The notes under the pieces: model-generated | What the model saw: only the letters and a program-made list of their open reading frames with translations | The model's database searches: none | Told to the model about the DNA's origin: nothing | Shown here: in pieces, positions 62,444-64,000 of the stretch | How positions within the stretch are numbered: the stretch's first letter is position 1 | How the letters are laid out: each line of letters starts with the position of its first letter | DNA from: Oscillospiraceae bacterium | GTDB taxonomy: Bacteria > Bacillota > Clostridia > Oscillospirales > SIG627 | DNA length: 64,000 nucleotides | Direction: 5' to 3' | Assembly: GCA_015063605.1 (NCBI GenBank) | Contig: SVTV01000016.1 | Coordinates: forward strand, 1-64,000 | Made by a program: the position numbers and the translations under genes

Positions 62444-62466
62444 AATTTGATAGCAGTTATCAAATT
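62444..62466 (+). promoter_or_regulatory. Palindromic operator at the znuA start point
   Basis: A perfect 9-bp inverted repeat AATTTGATA-N5-TATCAAATT sits 3 bp after the -10 and covers the expected start point. It looks like a site for a metal-responsive repressor (Fur, Zur or MntR type), but the exact regulator cannot be told from the sequence. Confidence 0.65.
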
Positions 62467-62495
62467 TGAATGTTTATTGTGTCCGTAGAGAATAT

Positions 62496-63440
62496 ATGAA
62501 AAAGATCCTTTTACTGTTGTTTTTCGCAGTGCTTATGTTGACGGGATGTACCGCGGAAAGCGAAAAGAATGATGCAAAAATAAAGATAATGTCATCGGTC
62601 TTTCCTTATTACGATTTTGCAAGGAATGTTTCCGATGGTGCCGACGTCAGCGTTTCCATGCTTTTGCCGCCGGGTGCGGAAAGCCATTCCTTTGAGCCTA
62701 CTCCGAAAGATATAATAGATATGCAGAATTGCGATCTTTTTATATATACGGGCGGTGAATCGGATGTTTGGATAGAGAAAATACTTGAATCCATGAGTGA
62801 GCCTCCCCGAACCTTGAAAATAATGGAACACGCAGATCTTCTCTGCGAGGAGTTTTCCGAAGGGATGGAAGACGGTCACCACGATCATGAGCATGATGAA
62901 CACGGACATGAGTGCGAAGAATATGATGAGCATTTATGGACATCGCCTTTGAACGCCGTAAAGGCGGCGGAAGCGATATGTGCAGCACTCAGCGAAGCTG
63001 ACACGGAAAACGAAGAACTGTATAAGGCAAATACAAAGAGATATACAGATGAGCTTTTGTCACTTCATGACAGCTTTGAAAAATTGACGAAGGGGAAGAA
63101 TATCACCATGATATTCGGTGACAGATTTCCTTTCCTTTACTTTGCCAAGGAGTACGGGATAAATTATTATGCCGCTTTTCCCGGTTGCAGCTCCCATACC
63201 GAGGCAAATGCCTCGACTATAGCTTTCCTTATCGATAAAGCAAGAGAGACGAAGGCGGAATGTATATTTTACATGGAGCTTTCCAATCATCTTACAGCAA
63301 ATGTTATTGCGGAAGAAGCCGGTTGCGATATATGTCTTTTCCATTCATGCCACAATCTTACCCGTGTTGAGCTTGAAAGCGGCGAAACTTATATTTCACT
63401 TATGAATAAAAATCTTGAAATGCTTAAAAATGCATTTTGA
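62496..63440 (+). CDS. znuA: Zinc-type ABC transporter substrate-binding lipoprotein
   Basis: A 314-residue cluster A-I metal-binding protein. Lipobox LTGC (Cys18), metal ligand His64 in AESHSFEPTP, a His/Asp/Glu-rich loop at 128-146 (HHDHEHDEHGHE), which is typical of zinc rather than manganese binding members, and further His and Glu near 200-240. It would capture zinc outside the membrane for the ATPase gene that follows after 15 nt. The ATG at 62496 follows AGAGA. The permease gene presumably lies beyond the window. Manganese cannot be excluded. Confidence 0.87.
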   Translation: MKKILLLLFFAVLMLTGCTAESEKNDAKIKIMSSVFPYYDFARNVSDGADVSVSMLLPPGAESHSFEPTPKDIIDMQNCDLFIYTGGESDVWIEKILESMSEPPRTLKIMEHADLLCEEFSEGMEDGHHDHEHDEHGHECEEYDEHLWTSPLNAVKAAEAICAALSEADTENEELYKANTKRYTDELLSLHDSFEKLTKGKNITMIFGDRFPFLYFAKEYGINYYAAFPGCSSHTEANASTIAFLIDKARETKAECIFYMELSNHLTANVIAEEAGCDICLFHSCHNLTRVELESGETYISLMNKNLEMLKNAF

Positions 63441-63455
63441 AAATAAAGGATCATT

Positions 63456-64000
63456 ATGTCTTTGATAAAATGTGTTAATTTATCTTTATCCTATGAAAAT
63501 AATACGGTTATAAAGGACCTGTCCTTTTCCGTCAATATGGGTGACCATATTTGTATAGTTGGAGAAAACGGCTCGGGTAAAAGTACCCTTATAAAAGCTC
63601 TTTTAGGTCTGAAAGCACCTTCGTCGGGGAAAATACTCTTCGGTGAAGGTCTTCACAGTACTGATATAGGCTATCTTCCACAGCAGACGGGAGCACAGAA
63701 GGATTTTCCCGCAAGCGTTTATGAGGTAGTTTTATCGGGATGCCTCAATTCAAAGGGAATGCGTCCGTTTTTCTCAAAGGAAGATAAAAATAGAGCCGAA
63801 GAGGCTATGAAAAGGTTGAATATATCGGAGCTAAAAAAGCGTTCATACCGTGAATTGTCCGGAGGTCAGCAGCAAAGAGTTCTTCTTGCAAGGGCACTTT
63901 GCGCTACACAGAAGCTTCTTTTACTTGACGAACCAGTAACGGGACTTGATCCTCATGCGGCGCATGAGCTGTATGAGATAATAAAGGAGCTTAATGAAAG
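63456..64000 (+). CDS. znuC: ABC transporter ATPase, zinc/metal type (partial)
   Basis: The first 181 residues of an ABC ATPase: Walker A GENGSGKS (near residues 37-44), Q-loop at YLPQQTG (about 75), signature LSGGQQQR (about 134-141) and Walker B LLLLDEP (about 154-160). It runs off the window end. AAAGGA lies 7 nt before ATG 63456 and 15 nt after the binding-protein gene, so they share an operon. ZnuC/MntB-type by context. Confidence 0.9.
   Translation, partial: MSLIKCVNLSLSYENNTVIKDLSFSVNMGDHICIVGENGSGKSTLIKALLGLKAPSSGKILFGEGLHSTDIGYLPQQTGAQKDFPASVYEVVLSGCLNSKGMRPFFSKEDKNRAEEAMKRLNISELKKRSYRELSGGQQQRVLLARALCATQKLLLLDEPVTGLDPHAAHELYEIIKELNE

Overview
The window looks like a chromosomal segment of an uncultured, spore-forming, low-to-moderate-GC Clostridia (Firmicutes), probably a gut-type lineage near Oscillospirales/Christensenellales. 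This rests on clostridial-type RpoB and RpoC, spoIVA with a sigma-E-like promoter, SLH-domain cell-wall proteins, FMN and lysine riboswitches, sigma-A promoters with clean 17-bp spacers, and AGGAGG-type ribosome binding sites. I see no insertion sequence, prophage, CRISPR array or rRNA gene. Taxonomy is inferred from protein style only.

Layout: (1) 1-1352: the tail of an unknown gene, a GtrA-like membrane protein and a minus-strand five-tRNA operon (Phe-Gly-Val-Asp-Thr in transcription order). (2) 1723-14127: rpoB-rpoC, then rpsL-rpsG-fusA-tuf; rpoB and rpsL share an unusual promoter core. (3) 14158-23662: FMN riboswitch and ribU, a small membrane protein with a large beta-helix-like surface protein, nadA, a cohesin-like/cysteine-repeat surface protein, DUF1643 and YgjV genes. 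(4) 23665-25483, minus: MBL-fold hydrolase and TIM-barrel isomerase/epimerase. (5) 25533-34387: one six-gene operon with a HAD phosphatase, an SDR, a giant NACHT-WD40 protein, a sugar-phosphate cyclase resembling 2-epi-5-epi-valiolone synthase, a ROK kinase and a second SDR. This is the best candidate for an undescribed system: a C7-cyclitol (pseudosugar) pathway co-transcribed with a STAND NTPase. (6) 34420-36583: an ECF sigma factor with a membrane-anchored serpin whose cytoplasmic N-terminus resembles an anti-sigma factor. (7) 36684-45176: glycoside-hydrolase-like protein, cysK behind a 92-bp tandem repeat array, a lysine-riboswitch-controlled NhaC-family transporter, a CHAP-SLH wall protein, a GTGAAAT palindrome array with tRNA-Pro, and an SGNH hydrolase. 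(8) 45334-58983: an orphan sugar-binding lipoprotein, spoIVA, a repeat lipoprotein, a short GspE-like ATPase with a low-MW phosphatase and gpsA, a DegT aminotransferase, an M28 peptidase, and a second copy of the 92-bp array in front of DUF2809 and CapA genes. (9) 58986-64000: GH39 enzyme, two paralogous lipoproteins, and the start of a zinc-type ABC importer (znuA-znuC) with a palindromic operator.

How parts may work together: the cyclase could make a C7 cyclitol from sedoheptulose 7-phosphate, the ROK kinase could phosphorylate it, the SDRs could adjust its oxidation state, and the HAD enzyme could dephosphorylate an intermediate. The role of the NACHT-WD40 protein inside this operon is unknown (defence, regulation or sensing). 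The two 92-bp arrays each repeat a -10 element followed by a conserved hairpin and end just upstream of a start codon, so they look like duplicated promoter/small-RNA modules. All functional statements are from reading the sequence; no database search was run.
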